From contig NZ_ATUT01000012.1 of the NCBI RefSeq assembly GCF_000420345.1, positions 1-63,488 of the forward strand: a stretch of 63,488 bases of DNA. The letters are read 5' to 3'. This document shows, one piece after another, positions 43,145 through 51,168 of this stretch; positions within the stretch are counted from its first letter, which is position 1; every line of letters starts with the position of its first letter. Both the position numbers and the translations under genes were made by a program. The notes under the pieces are model-generated. The model saw nothing but the letters and a program-made list of their open reading frames with translations. It did no database searches and had not been told where the DNA came from. The DNA comes from Faecalicoccus pleomorphus DSM 20574 (GTDB lineage Bacteria > Bacillota_I > Bacilli_A > Erysipelotrichales > Erysipelotrichaceae).

Positions 43145-43891
43145 TTAAAAAAGTGATAAGAAATTTTTCTCGATCTGTGTACAAACTTCTTCTTCAGGAA
43201 GACCTTTGAGTTCGGCCACCTTTTGGGCGACATATTTGACATACATCGGCTCGTTTTGTTTTCCCCGATGAGGGACCGGTGTCAGATAAGGTGAATCCGT
43301 TTCTGTCAACAACCGATCTAGAGGACATGCCTGCACACATTCTGGGGCATGGCGGGCATTTTTAAAAGTCAAAGGGCCCGCAAAAGAAATCAGAGAATCC
43401 ATTTTTAGACATTCTTTCATCGTCTCTTTTGTGCCGCTGAAACAATGGAAGATGATTTTTGTCTTTGCGTATTGTCTAAGTATATCCAGACAATCTTTGG
43501 TTGATTCTCGCATATGGATAGAAATGGGAAGATGGGCAGTATTGGCGATTTCAATTTGATGGATAAATAACTCTTTTTGAAGATCGTTGAAAGAAGTATC
43601 CCAATAATAGTCCAAACCAATTTCACCTAAACAATCAATTTGATGCGAATATGCGATATTTTTTAATTGTTCTAATTTTGAAGCATCGATTTCTTTGGCA
43701 TCACCGGGGAACCAGCCGAAGGCCACTTTGAAGCGAGAGTCCTTTTCTTTGAGCTTTAATGCTCGTTTGAGTTCCTCTATATTGGTACACATGATCATAC
43801 AATGAGAGAGTGTATGCATGTTTTGTATAACTTCATCAATTCGAGTATATAAATCATCACAGGTGATGTGCGCATGACTGTCTGTGTACAT
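43145..43891 (-). CDS. TatD-family metal-dependent hydrolase/DNase
   Basis: This 248-residue TIM-barrel hydrolase has metal ligands at TDSHAHI near the N-terminus, GEIGLDYYWD, LPISIHMRES, IFHCFSGTKE and LLTETDSPYL. TatD proteins degrade DNA in vitro and act in DNA repair or turnover. It lies 63 bases upstream of the reductase gene on the same strand and could be co-transcribed. The shorter-than-usual length (about 248 versus 255-265) is normal. Confidence 0.92.
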   Translation of the reverse strand: MYTDSHAHITCDDLYTRIDEVIQNMHTLSHCMIMCTNIEELKRALKLKEKDSRFKVAFGWFPGDAKEIDASKLEQLKNIAYSHQIDCLGEIGLDYYWDTSFNDLQKELFIHQIEIANTAHLPISIHMRESTKDCLDILRQYAKTKIIFHCFSGTKETMKECLKMDSLISFAGPLTFKNARHAPECVQACPLDRLLTETDSPYLTPVPHRGKQNEPMYVKYVAQKVAELKGLPEEEVCTQIEKNFLSLF

Positions 43892-43965
43892 AGTGTTTCT
43901 CCTTGTCTTTACGTATAATTGTGAACAAAATAAAAGAAGAAATCAAGTCTAGTGTTTCAGGATGA

Positions 43966-43994
43966 TTGACAATAATTTTGAGTTTTGATAAACT
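43966..43994 (+). promoter_or_regulatory. Promoter of the CNNM-type transporter leader
   Basis: TTGACA (43966-43971) and TAAACT (43989-43994) with a 17-base spacer. The leader from here to the ATG is about 117 bases. Confidence 0.6.
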
Positions 43995-44000
43995 TTGCTC

Positions 44001-44095
44001 AAGATGAATAGCACAGAAGACCCGAGTCGAAGTTGCTGCGGGATGAATAAATAGAGAAGATAAAGACATATTCTGGAAACAGATTATGTCTTTTT
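44001..44095 (+). promoter_or_regulatory. Structured leader with terminator hairpin (candidate riboswitch or attenuator)
   Basis: About 60 transcribed bases hold a small hairpin (CCCG/CGGG within 44022-44042). They are followed by an almost complete terminator: AAAGACATA (44062-44070) pairs with TATGTCTTT (44085-44093), and TCTG/CAGA extends it to a GAAA tetraloop with one internal mismatch. Five T follow. The terminator sits directly before the ribosome site of a transporter gene, so transcription is probably conditional. The layout resembles a metal-sensing riboswitch, but I recognise no named class. Confidence 0.6.
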
Positions 44096-44117
44096 GTGCT
44101 TTTTTGGAGGAGTAGTA

Positions 44118-45431
44118 ATGATTTTTGCGTTATTGTTACAGATTATATTGATTTGCGTTAATGCGGTTTTTGCCGGTGCAGAGATTGCCGTGGTTTCTAT
44201 GAACGGAGCGACTTTGCAGGCAAGAGCCGAAGAAGGTAACCGCAAGGCGAAAGTATTGATGCGCCTGGTCGAAAATCCATCACGCTTTCTGGCAACCATT
44301 CAGGTGGCCATCACGCTGGCAGGATATTTAGGCAGTGCCTATGCGACAGATAGCTTTGCCGACCCCTTGGTGGATTTGCTTCATTCCTGGAATGTACCGA
44401 TTTCAGAAGGAACTCTGCGTTCTTTTTGTCCATTGGTCATCACTTTAATCATGTCTTTTTTCTCAATCGTTTTTGGAGAATTGGTTCCTAAACGGATTGC
44501 CATGCAGAATAAAGAAAAGGTTTCTTATGCTTTATCGGGAACACTTTCTTTTATTTCCAAAGCTTTTGCTCCCTTAGTTTGGCTGCTGACCAACAGTACA
44601 AATCTTGTGTTGCGTCTATGCCGAATTGATCCGGAAGAGGAAGAAGAAGTGACGGAAGAAGAAATTCGTATGATGGTTTCGCAAAGCTTATCGCAGGGGC
44701 AGATTGAACAAGATGAAAATGCGATGATTCAAAATATCTTTGATTTCAATGATGTAACATTGGATGAAATTTGTACCCATCGAAAAGATGTAACAGGTCT
44801 GGACTTAGAAGATGATTTAGATGTCTGGGATGAAAAAATCAATCAAACTTCTTATGACTGTTATCCGGTATATAAAGAAAGCCAGGATCAAATCATGGGA
44901 GTACTGGATGCCAAAAAGTATTTACGTATGGCTAATCGTACCAAAGAAGAAGTGTTGAAAAAGACGGTGTTAAAGCCTTTGTTTGTGCTGGAAGGCATGA
45001 AAGCCGATCATTTGTTGTTGAAGATGAAGCAGACCAAGACAACCTTTGCGATCGTGTTGGATGAGTATGGTGGATTTGTCGGTGTTGTCACATTAAAAGA
45101 TTTGCTGGTGCTGCTGGTAGAGGATTTGGAAGAAGAAGGTCATTCCAATGAGTCAGAAGGCATCGTTCTTTTAGAAGATCATACTTGGCGGATTCAAGGC
45201 GATGCGATGGTGGAAGACGTTAATAAGATCCTGGGATTACAACTGAGTGATGAAGAGTATGATACTTTCAGTGGTTATGTCTTAGATGCTTTAGGAGGAA
45301 CCTTGCCAGATTCGAATACATGTTTCGATATAAAAACTCAAGATATGATGATCAAAGCACGGATGGGTAACGATCATCGTGTAGAAGAAGCTATTGTGCA
45401 GGTTCTTGAAAAAGACAATGAAGAAGAGTAA
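44118..45431 (+). CDS. CNNM/CorC-type transporter with CBS pair, hemolysin-like family
   Basis: This 437-residue membrane protein has an N-terminal DUF21/CNNM domain of about four helices (FALLLQIILICVNAVFAGAEIAVVSM and PLVITLIMSFFSIVFGELVPKRIAM), an acidic linker (PEEEEEVTEEEIRMMVSQSL), two CBS motifs (DEICTHRKDVTGL and PVYKESQDQIMGVLDAKKYL) and a C-terminal CorC_HlyC domain. It is probably a magnesium or cobalt efflux/transport protein. The ATG at 44118 follows TTGGAGGAG. The terminator in its leader suggests control by metal or another signal. Confidence 0.92.
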   Translation: MIFALLLQIILICVNAVFAGAEIAVVSMNGATLQARAEEGNRKAKVLMRLVENPSRFLATIQVAITLAGYLGSAYATDSFADPLVDLLHSWNVPISEGTLRSFCPLVITLIMSFFSIVFGELVPKRIAMQNKEKVSYALSGTLSFISKAFAPLVWLLTNSTNLVLRLCRIDPEEEEEVTEEEIRMMVSQSLSQGQIEQDENAMIQNIFDFNDVTLDEICTHRKDVTGLDLEDDLDVWDEKINQTSYDCYPVYKESQDQIMGVLDAKKYLRMANRTKEEVLKKTVLKPLFVLEGMKADHLLLKMKQTKTTFAIVLDEYGGFVGVVTLKDLLVLLVEDLEEEGHSNESEGIVLLEDHTWRIQGDAMVEDVNKILGLQLSDEEYDTFSGYVLDALGGTLPDSNTCFDIKTQDMMIKARMGNDHRVEEAIVQVLEKDNEEE

Positions 45432-45441
45432 GGAAATAAAG

Positions 45442-45487
45442 CTTCCTGTCGGTCACATTTATTTTGCGAAAGACAGGAAGTTTTTTT
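45442..45487. terminator. Terminator between the CNNM gene and the GntR gene
   Basis: CTTCCTGTC (45442-45450) pairs perfectly with GACAGGAAG (45472-45480), followed by seven T. It faces the CNNM transcript. Confidence 0.85.
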
Positions 45488-45526
45488 GAATGGCAAAATT
45501 GATGAAGGAAAAACAGAAAATAAGGT

Positions 45527-46225
45527 TTATTGTGCTAGATGAAATGTAAAAGAATTGGTGTCGCCTCTGTATTTGGAAATGGAATATTCGATGGGGATTC
45601 CCTTGTCGTCATAACCATAGGAGTGAAAATAGAATAAAGGGCTTCCTACTTGAATTTGGAGCAGATCTGCCAGTGTTTCATCGGCTGCTGCCACTTCTAA
45701 ATGGCGGGTAATGGATGTAATAGGATGTCCGCTTCTTTTACATTGCTCATAAAAAGAATCTCTGGCGAAATCAATGGTTTCAAAATGGGAGAATAATTCA
45801 TAGGGCATATAGGTTGTGACAAATACATTAGGTGTATCGTCGATAGAACGAAGGCGAACCAATTTAAAAACATATTCACAACGTAGTACGCGTTTGACTT
45901 CATCAGATGCTGGTTCTTTATAAAAGGCCAAAACCTGTGTTTGGCTGGTATGCCCTTTTTGATGCATTTCGGAATCAAAACTGTTGATTCGTTGTGTAAA
46001 AGATTGATCAATTTTTGGCGGACAGACAATGGTTCCGCGTTTTCGCTTTCTTTCTAAGATTCCTTGTTCGACTAAAAGCGAAATGGCTTGCCGGACGGTA
46101 GGACGACTGACTTGATATTCTTTGGCTAATATGGTTTCGGCAGGAATCGTGTCTCCGACAGGATACACACCGGTTTTAATCTTTTGTAAAAGGTCTTTTT
46201 GTATTTGTAAATAAATGGCAGACAT
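45527..46225 (-). CDS. GntR/HutC-family regulator with UTRA domain
   Basis: This 232-residue regulator has an N-terminal winged HTH (YPVGDTIPAETILAKEYQVSRPTVRQAISLLVEQGILERKRKRGTIV) and a C-terminal UTRA effector domain (LFSHFETIDFARDSFYEQ, HLEVAAADETLADLLQIQVGSPLFYFHSYGYDDKGIPIEYSIS). It is divergent from deoC-rpiA with a symmetric operator between them. It likely represses that operon and its own gene until a phosphosugar or deoxynucleoside-derived metabolite binds. Confidence 0.92.
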   Translation of the reverse strand: MSAIYLQIQKDLLQKIKTGVYPVGDTIPAETILAKEYQVSRPTVRQAISLLVEQGILERKRKRGTIVCPPKIDQSFTQRINSFDSEMHQKGHTSQTQVLAFYKEPASDEVKRVLRCEYVFKLVRLRSIDDTPNVFVTTYMPYELFSHFETIDFARDSFYEQCKRSGHPITSITRHLEVAAADETLADLLQIQVGSPLFYFHSYGYDDKGIPIEYSISKYRGDTNSFTFHLAQ

Positions 46226-46248
46226 AGTAAAACTCTCTTTCTATACAT

Positions 46249-46312
46249 AATATAAACATTTTATGAATTTATGTCAATTTATATTGACATAATATTTACA
46301 TAATGATACATT
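46249..46312. promoter_or_regulatory. Divergent GntR/deoC promoters sharing a symmetric operator
   Basis: TTATGTCAAT (46269-46278) and ATTGACATAA (46283-46292) are perfect 10-base arms around TTAT. Each arm contains a -35 box. Plus strand: TTGACA 46284-46289, then TACATT 46307-46312 (17-base spacer). Minus strand: TTGACA 46277-46272, then TATATT 46254-46249 (17-base spacer). A half site TTGACATA also lies at 46317-46324. GntR binding would block both promoters. Confidence 0.8.
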
Positions 46313-46340
46313 TTCCTTGACATAGAAGGAGGATCTATTT

Positions 46341-47030
46341 ATGGATTCATCAAAATTGACAAAAGAATCATTGGCAAAGTTATTTGATCATACGTTTTTA
46401 AAAGCGTATGCCACCAGCGATGATTTAAAATCGCTTTGCGAGCAGGCCAAAACTATGAATACGGCTATGGTTGCGATCAACACGGCATGGACAGCTTTCT
46501 GTAAAAAGGAGTTGGAAGGAACCGATGTGCATGTAGGAGCCGCTATCGGATTTCCGCTAGGACAATGCGGATTGGAAACAAAGCTGTTCGAGTGCAACTA
46601 TGCGATTGAACAAGGCGCTGACGAAATCGATTACGTGATTGATGTAGGACAGGCTAAAATGCATAACTGGGCGTATATTCGGGAAGAAATGGAAAAAATG
46701 ACGGCAATTTGTAAAGAAAAAAACATATTGATCAAAGTCATTTTTGAAAACTGTTATTTAGAGAAAGAAGAGATTCAGAAGTTAAGCGAGATTGCCAAAG
46801 AAGTAAAACCAGATTTCATTAAGACAAGTACAGGATTTGGTACAGGCGGTGCTACGGTAGAAGATGTAAAACTGATGAAGGATACAGTACAAGATGCGGT
46901 GCAGGTTAAGGCTGCCGGTGGAATTCGTGACTGGAAGACGTGTAAGGCTATGATTGATGCCGGCGCTACGCGTATCGGAACCAGTTCCAGTATTCAGATC
47001 TTAAAAGAATTTGAGGAGGCCACAAAATGA
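46341..47030 (+). CDS. deoC: Deoxyribose-phosphate aldolase
   Basis: This 229-residue aldolase splits 2-deoxyribose-5-phosphate into glyceraldehyde-3-phosphate and acetaldehyde. The Schiff-base Lys is in PDFIKTSTGFGTGGAT, with supporting LFDHTFLKAYAT, GAAIGFPLGQ, DEIDYVIDVG and KAAGGIRDWKT. GGAGGATC precedes the ATG. It leads an operon with a sugar-nucleotide-like dehydrogenase and RpiA, and a divergent GntR repressor controls it. A second deoC lies at 53661-54389. Confidence 0.93.
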   Translation: MDSSKLTKESLAKLFDHTFLKAYATSDDLKSLCEQAKTMNTAMVAINTAWTAFCKKELEGTDVHVGAAIGFPLGQCGLETKLFECNYAIEQGADEIDYVIDVGQAKMHNWAYIREEMEKMTAICKEKNILIKVIFENCYLEKEEIQKLSEIAKEVKPDFIKTSTGFGTGGATVEDVKLMKDTVQDAVQVKAAGGIRDWKTCKAMIDAGATRIGTSSSIQILKEFEEATK

Positions 47031-47893
47031 AAAAAATCTTAGTAACAGGCGCTAACGGTTATTTAGCCAGTTATATCCGAAAAGAAAATCAGGATGTTTT
47101 TGAATGGGTCTGCATGACAAGAAAGGATGCGGATTTAAATAATCCGGAAAGTGTAGAATCGTTTTTGAAAACACAGGATTTTGACATTTGTTTTCATACG
47201 GCGGCGAATGCGACAACCGCAGTATGTGAAGAAAATCCAGAAATGGCACATCGTATCAATGTGGAATCTACGCAAAAAATCATTGATGCCTGTAAAAGAA
47301 ATCATGCACGTTTGATCTTTTGTGGAACGGAACAATCTTTTAATGGGAAAGAAGAACATGGACCTTTCAAAGAAGAGGATTCTTTAAAGGCGGTAACGGT
47401 ATATGGACAAAACAAAATCGAATGTGAACAAAAGATTCAAGACCAGTTACAAGACTACATTATTTTACGTTATACATGGATGATGGGATTATCTTTTGAT
47501 GGAATCAAAGCCAGTCCGAGCATTGTAAAGAATGTTATGAATGCTTTGTTGCATCAAAAGCCAACTTTGTTTACATGTAACGAAAAACGAGGAATGACTT
47601 ATGCCAAGTATTTGGCAAAGCAGTTTCAACAAATTTCTGAGTTAGAAACAGGGATTTATCATGTTGCCGCCAGCAATGATAAGACGACTTATGAAAGCGC
47701 CGTCTACGTTGCCAAAGAATTAGGAGCCAATCAAGAAGCCATTGAGAAATATATACTTCCAAATACGGAAAGATACAGCGATCGTTTTAGAGATTATCGC
47801 TTGGATGCATCAAAACTGGCATCGAAAGGAATTACATTTGGCACATTTGAATCCAATGTGGATGAATTACTAAAAGACTTTGGATGGAAGTAA
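47027..47893 (+). CDS. RmlD-like NAD-dependent epimerase/dehydratase family protein
   Basis: This 288-residue extended SDR starts with the Rossmann motif VTGANGYLASYI, then HTAANATTAVCEENPEMAHRINVESTQKIIDAC and ILRYTWMMGL. The middle region YGQNKIECEQ supplies the Tyr-Lys pair. It resembles dTDP-4-dehydrorhamnose reductases (RmlD type), but the context is pentose catabolism, so it may act on another sugar. It overlaps deoC by four bases (ATGA) and is followed closely by rpiA. Confidence 0.85.
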   Translation: MKKILVTGANGYLASYIRKENQDVFEWVCMTRKDADLNNPESVESFLKTQDFDICFHTAANATTAVCEENPEMAHRINVESTQKIIDACKRNHARLIFCGTEQSFNGKEEHGPFKEEDSLKAVTVYGQNKIECEQKIQDQLQDYIILRYTWMMGLSFDGIKASPSIVKNVMNALLHQKPTLFTCNEKRGMTYAKYLAKQFQQISELETGIYHVAASNDKTTYESAVYVAKELGANQEAIEKYILPNTERYSDRFRDYRLDASKLASKGITFGTFESNVDELLKDFGWK

Positions 47894-47895
47894 GA

Positions 47896-48561
47896 ATGAA
47901 TTCTAAACAAAGGTGTGCAAGGTATGCGCAAAGTCTGATCAAAGAGGGGATGATCGTCGGTTTAGGCGGTGGGCAGACCATCCAGTATCTGATTGAAGAA
48001 ATCAAAGAAAAGAATCGAAACTTAAAGATTGTTACACCATCTGCCAAAACGGCGATGCTGTGTGTGCAAAAAGGCATGGATGTTGTGCCGCTGCAATGGA
48101 TTCATTCGCTAGATATGGCCTTTGACGGATGTGATGAAGTGGATGCACAATTTTGTGCTCTAAAAAGTGGAGGCGGAATTCATACACTGGAAAAAATCAC
48201 AGCTTCAATGGCTAAGGAATATATCTTGATGGTTGATGAAACCAAATATGCGCAAACGTTAAAATATACACATCCAATCGTACTGGAAGTTTTACCAGAA
48301 GCTTATTCTTTTATCTGTGAAAGATTGAAAGAGTTGAATTTTATCTTTGCATATCGCCAAACAAATAAAAAAGACGGATTTCTATTCAGTGAACATGGAA
48401 ATGTTTTGATCGATGTATATCTTTCATCGTATATAGATCCCAAAACATTGTATGATTTATTGAAATCCATAACAGGTGTTGTAGAAGTCAGTTTATTTGT
48501 CAAAGAAGTGACCGGTATTTTGTTGGCAAGAGAAGATAGGGTTGAATTTTTAAGAAAGTAA
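47896..48561 (+). CDS. rpiA: Ribose-5-phosphate isomerase A
   Basis: This 221-residue isomerase interconverts ribose-5-phosphate and ribulose-5-phosphate. It keeps the active-site patterns IVGLGGGQTIQYLIE, SLDMAFDGCDEVDAQ and LKSGGGIHTLEKITA, with Asp and Glu from the DGCDEVD stretch. I use the ATG at 47896, which follows GGAAGTAAG; an earlier ATG at 47884 lies inside the previous gene. It ends the deoC operon, linking deoxyribose breakdown to the pentose pathway. Confidence 0.92.
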   Translation: MNSKQRCARYAQSLIKEGMIVGLGGGQTIQYLIEEIKEKNRNLKIVTPSAKTAMLCVQKGMDVVPLQWIHSLDMAFDGCDEVDAQFCALKSGGGIHTLEKITASMAKEYILMVDETKYAQTLKYTHPIVLEVLPEAYSFICERLKELNFIFAYRQTNKKDGFLFSEHGNVLIDVYLSSYIDPKTLYDLLKSITGVVEVSLFVKEVTGILLAREDRVEFLRK

Positions 48562-48587
48562 ACTCTGCCTGTATGCTTTGAAAGGCT

Positions 48588-48690
48588 TGTTATAATCGGT
48601 ATGAAAAAGGGCAGTTCAATACATTGTCCTGAATGTTAGTGACTCATCAAAAAAAACTACCAGGCTTTATAAAGGCTCAGGTAGCTTTTT
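48588..48690 (+). ncRNA. Candidate short transcript ending at a strong terminator
   Basis: After rpiA, TGTTATAAT (48588-48596) is a perfect extended -10 box, and about 85 bases later CTACC/GGTAG (48657-48661 with 48680-48684) closes a terminator with A8 and T6 flanks. A 12-codon frame (MKKGSSIHCPEC) starts at 48601, just where transcription would begin. It may be a small RNA, a leaderless micropeptide or simply the 3' end of rpiA. No -35 box is evident. Confidence 0.35.
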
Positions 48691-48695
48691 TGATG
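48645..48695. terminator. Bidirectional terminator between rpiA and the membrane protein gene
   Basis: CATCAAAAAA (48645-48654) and TTTTTTGATG (48686-48695) flank the CTACC/GGTAG stem, so the hairpin has poly-A and poly-T sides. It can serve the rpiA transcript and the converging minus-strand gene. Confidence 0.8.
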
Positions 48696-48719
48696 TCATT
48701 TAGTTTGATTGTTTTCTGC

Positions 48720-49559
48720 CTAATAACGTTTTTTGAATCGTCCGGTTAGTCGATTGAGTTCTTGATAAGCTTCTTCCAATCTTTGTTGTGCTTGCTTTAA
48801 TTGCTCAGAATTGAAGTTCGTACGGAATTTCTGGTGCAATAGATTCCGGCATTCCTTCTGAGCTGTTTTGTAATCTTTTTTCAGTTTCTTATATTTCTTT
48901 GTCAAGCGGGAAGGAAGTACTTTAAACTCAGGATAGGCTTGATAAATCCGTCGTAATAATAAGTTCTTGTTTTGTAGCAATGCATGTACTTGTATTGAAA
49001 TTTCTTCGGTATTATCTCCATCGGTGGTATCAATTTCTTTCTTAACGATATTCATTAAGAAATGCGAAATTACATAATCAAAAAGCATACAAACAAGGAT
49101 GGCCCATGCGAATACGCCTAAAAGGAAAGGGTTCCATGTTTCTATAAAGTCAAAGTAATGGGGAGCAATCCATTTTACGATAATTAACGAAGCCAAACCA
49201 AACAAAATTAGATTGCCGATCCATATTCTGCCATTAAGGTTCATAGGTTTGGAAGAATAATCCCACCATCGGGCATGGAACATTTTTTCCATATAGAAAC
49301 TAGTCATATATTCAAGAAATCCACAGATCACAAAACCTGCCATAAAGGTTTCGGCATAGGTTCCTTCTCGACCGATCAAGCCACCAACCAGAATCGTAAC
49401 ACCGACAACCCCAAAGCCATAGATGGGGCAATAAGGGCCAATTAAAAAGCCGCGGTTAATGAAACGGTGGTATTGTATGAATTTCAGTGTAACTTCCATG
49501 ATCCAGCCAAGGATAGAAAAAATAAATGCCATAATAACAAACTCATAAAATAATGTCAT
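48720..49559 (-). CDS. ABC-transporter type IV-like membrane protein (PF06541 type)
   Basis: This 279-residue protein has five or so helices in the first 180 residues, with IMAFIFSILGWIMEVTLKFI, GPYCPIYGFGVVGVTILVGG, FLEYMTSFYMEKMFHARWWDYSSKPMNLNGRIWIGN and FAWAILVCMLFDYVI. The WWDYS/NLNGR signature is typical of this uncharacterised family. The C-terminal about 100 residues are charged and helical, with a Gln/Lys-rich coiled coil. It is a single-gene unit preceded by a 9-base inverted repeat at its promoter. Confidence 0.85.
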   Translation of the reverse strand: MTLFYEFVIMAFIFSILGWIMEVTLKFIQYHRFINRGFLIGPYCPIYGFGVVGVTILVGGLIGREGTYAETFMAGFVICGFLEYMTSFYMEKMFHARWWDYSSKPMNLNGRIWIGNLILFGLASLIIVKWIAPHYFDFIETWNPFLLGVFAWAILVCMLFDYVISHFLMNIVKKEIDTTDGDNTEEISIQVHALLQNKNLLLRRIYQAYPEFKVLPSRLTKKYKKLKKDYKTAQKECRNLLHQKFRTNFNSEQLKQAQQRLEEAYQELNRLTGRFKKRY

Positions 49560-49563
49560 ATTT

Positions 49564-49610
49564 GCACCTTTCCGATTTAAAAACTATGTTTATTGTACCA
49601 TGAAAGGTGC
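49564..49610 (-). promoter_or_regulatory. Inverted repeat around the promoter of the membrane protein gene
   Basis: GCACCTTTC (49564-49572) and GAAAGGTGC (49602-49610) are perfect partners. On the minus strand the right copy overlaps the Shine-Dalgarno region before the ATG at 49559, and TACAAT (49597-49592) lies between the arms as the likely -10 box. The arrangement suggests an operator rather than an RNA hairpin, since the distal arm is upstream of the transcription start. Confidence 0.4.
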
Positions 49611-49628
49611 ATTCTCTGAATAGAAGTC

Positions 49629-50423
49629 TTAAATGAACTGAAATTGTTGTAGGGTTTTTTGAATACTGTCCTGATAGCTGGCATCACAGATGAAATCTGC
49701 ATATGGAAATAAGGAAGTGTCCCCATTTCTCATCGCAATGGCTAATTTGGCGTTTTGCAGCATTTCTTTATCGTTTAAAGAATCACCAAAAGCCATGTAG
49801 TCATTTTCATGTAGGCCCCAATAATGCATCATAGATTGAATGCCGGTATATTTATTGACGCCTTCTTTAATCAAATCGACGATGCATCCGGATGATTTTT
49901 GCAGGCGCAGGGAAGGAATACATAAAAAGTCAGAGTAGTCATAATCATAGCCTTCAAACATGCTGGTCATTTCAACGTTGTCTTCGGGTTTCCAGGGGCG
50001 AATTTGGTTAGGAATCTGTACGTGGAAACGGGCTAGAACTTCTTTTGCTTTTGAATCGTCTTCGGTCAAAAAGGCGTGACTTCCGTTAACGTACAGGCAG
50101 AGGTGTTTTTGATGGGCTATCGCAAATATGGTTTGCAGCTCTTGATTGGTAAAACCATTTTTTTGAATGAGGTTTAAATGTTCATCGTACACAGTATTAC
50201 CGGCGCTTCCTATAAACCCATCCCATTCTATATCGTTAAATACGCAAAGTTCCTGTGCCATTTTCAACGGTCTGCCAGAACATAATGCGATTTTATATCC
50301 ATTCTCTTTTGCCTTTTGTATGGCTTCCATCGAAGATGGCAAAATTTGATTTGTGACATGATCAAAGAAAGTGCCATCAATGTCTAAAAATATAGCTTTA
50401 ATTTTTTGATGTAATTTTTCCAT
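49629..50423 (-). CDS. Cof-type HAD-IIB phosphatase
   Basis: This 264-residue HAD hydrolase dephosphorylates small phospho-metabolites, often sugar phosphates. It has the catalytic motif IFLDIDGTFFD near the N-terminus, ALCSGRPLKMAQELC for motif II, and the metal-binding FGDSLNDKEMLQNAKLAIAMRNG for motif IV. The cap domain is of C2B type. The natural substrate is unknown. It is divergent from bioY. Confidence 0.92.
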   Translation of the reverse strand: MEKLHQKIKAIFLDIDGTFFDHVTNQILPSSMEAIQKAKENGYKIALCSGRPLKMAQELCVFNDIEWDGFIGSAGNTVYDEHLNLIQKNGFTNQELQTIFAIAHQKHLCLYVNGSHAFLTEDDSKAKEVLARFHVQIPNQIRPWKPEDNVEMTSMFEGYDYDYSDFLCIPSLRLQKSSGCIVDLIKEGVNKYTGIQSMMHYWGLHENDYMAFGDSLNDKEMLQNAKLAIAMRNGDTSLFPYADFICDASYQDSIQKTLQQFQFI

Positions 50424-50482
50424 AGTTTAATCTCCTTTAAACATTATAACATTATAATCTTAACAAGAAAGATTCTTTTATT

Positions 50483-50510
50483 TTGAACTTCAAAACAAAT
50501 AGTATATAAT
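50483..50510 (+). promoter_or_regulatory. Promoter of the second bioY
   Basis: TTGAAC (50483-50488) and TATAAT (50505-50510) are spaced by 16 bases, 34 bases before the start codon. I saw no obvious BirA operator. Confidence 0.65.
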
Positions 50511-50543
50511 GCAGCTTATGGAAAGAAAAAAGGTTAGAATGAT

Positions 50544-51077
50544 ATGACAATTAAAGAAATAACCTATGGTGGCTTATCGATTGCTCTATTATCCATTTGT
50601 TCCTGGATCTCTATTCCGTTAGCTGTTCCTTTTACGATGCAGTCCTTTGCGGTATTCTTCCTATGTTTTTTGTGGGGTGGCAAAAGAGGTTCCATTTACG
50701 TCTTTGTTTATATTTTGTGTGGTTTATTAGGAATGCCGGTGTTTTCTGGATTTCAAGGCGGAGTACACGTGATTTTTGGATTAACGGGCGGCTATATTGT
50801 CGGCTTTCTTTTGAGTGCTCTTCTTTTATGGGGAACACAACGGGTATGGAGTCCTTGTAAGAAGATCAGCCTTTTATTTGCTTTGATGGGTCTAGTCATT
50901 TGTTATGGATTTGGGACAACCTGGTTTTTGCTTGTCAGTCAGCAACAAGACTCGATTTTGACAATCGGCAGTGTTTTGATGACCTGTGTGGTTCCTTTTA
51001 TTCTTCCGGATTGTATTAAACTTTTTCTGGCTTATCGATTGGCCGGTCGTCTACGATTCTATATTTCAGCATTATAG
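50544..51077 (+). CDS. bioY: BioY-family biotin transporter substrate-binding subunit (second copy)
   Basis: This 177-residue membrane protein has the BioY pattern: GLSIALLSICSWISIPLAVPFTMQSFAVFFLCFLWGGKRG, YILCGLLGMPVFSGFQGGVHVIFGLTGGYIVGFL and CVVPFILPDCIKLFLAYRL. It is a paralogue of the BioY at 41018-41566 and has its own promoter. Two independently regulated BioY proteins suggest two affinity classes or that one imports another vitamin. Confidence 0.88.
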   Translation: MTIKEITYGGLSIALLSICSWISIPLAVPFTMQSFAVFFLCFLWGGKRGSIYVFVYILCGLLGMPVFSGFQGGVHVIFGLTGGYIVGFLLSALLLWGTQRVWSPCKKISLLFALMGLVICYGFGTTWFLLVSQQQDSILTIGSVLMTCVVPFILPDCIKLFLAYRLAGRLRFYISAL

Positions 51078-51078
51078 A

Positions 51079-51107
51079 TTGTATCTACGGCTTACTTGTG
51101 CTATATT
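51079..51107 (+). promoter_or_regulatory. Promoter of the ABC-F leader
   Basis: TTGTAT (51079-51084) and TATATT (51102-51107) with a 17-base spacer and a TGC just before the -10 box. Transcription would start near 51114, just upstream of a short leader open frame. Confidence 0.7.
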
Positions 51108-51122
51108 GTATCCGGTGATAGC

Positions 51123-51158
51123 ATGAAGATGATCAGACAAGAGGATACTTTACGATAA
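51123..51158 (+). CDS. Leader peptide of the ABC-F gene (candidate)
   Basis: ATG at 51123 opens an 11-codon frame, MKMIRQEDTLR, ending in TAA. GGTGATA lies just before it at a usable Shine-Dalgarno distance. It lies between the promoter and a terminator that precedes an Lsa-like ribosome-protection gene, the typical place for a regulatory leader peptide on which drug-bound ribosomes stall. No similarity to a known leader is claimed. Confidence 0.45.
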   Translation: MKMIRQEDTLR

Positions 51159-51168
51159 ACAAACAAAA

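Noticed and set aside
44001-44060. M-box or yybP-ykoY riboswitch
   Set aside because: The leader is too short for the M-box, and I could not align it to the known conserved loops.
50424-50543. BirA operator before the second bioY
   Set aside because: No GTTAAC-type inverted repeat was found.
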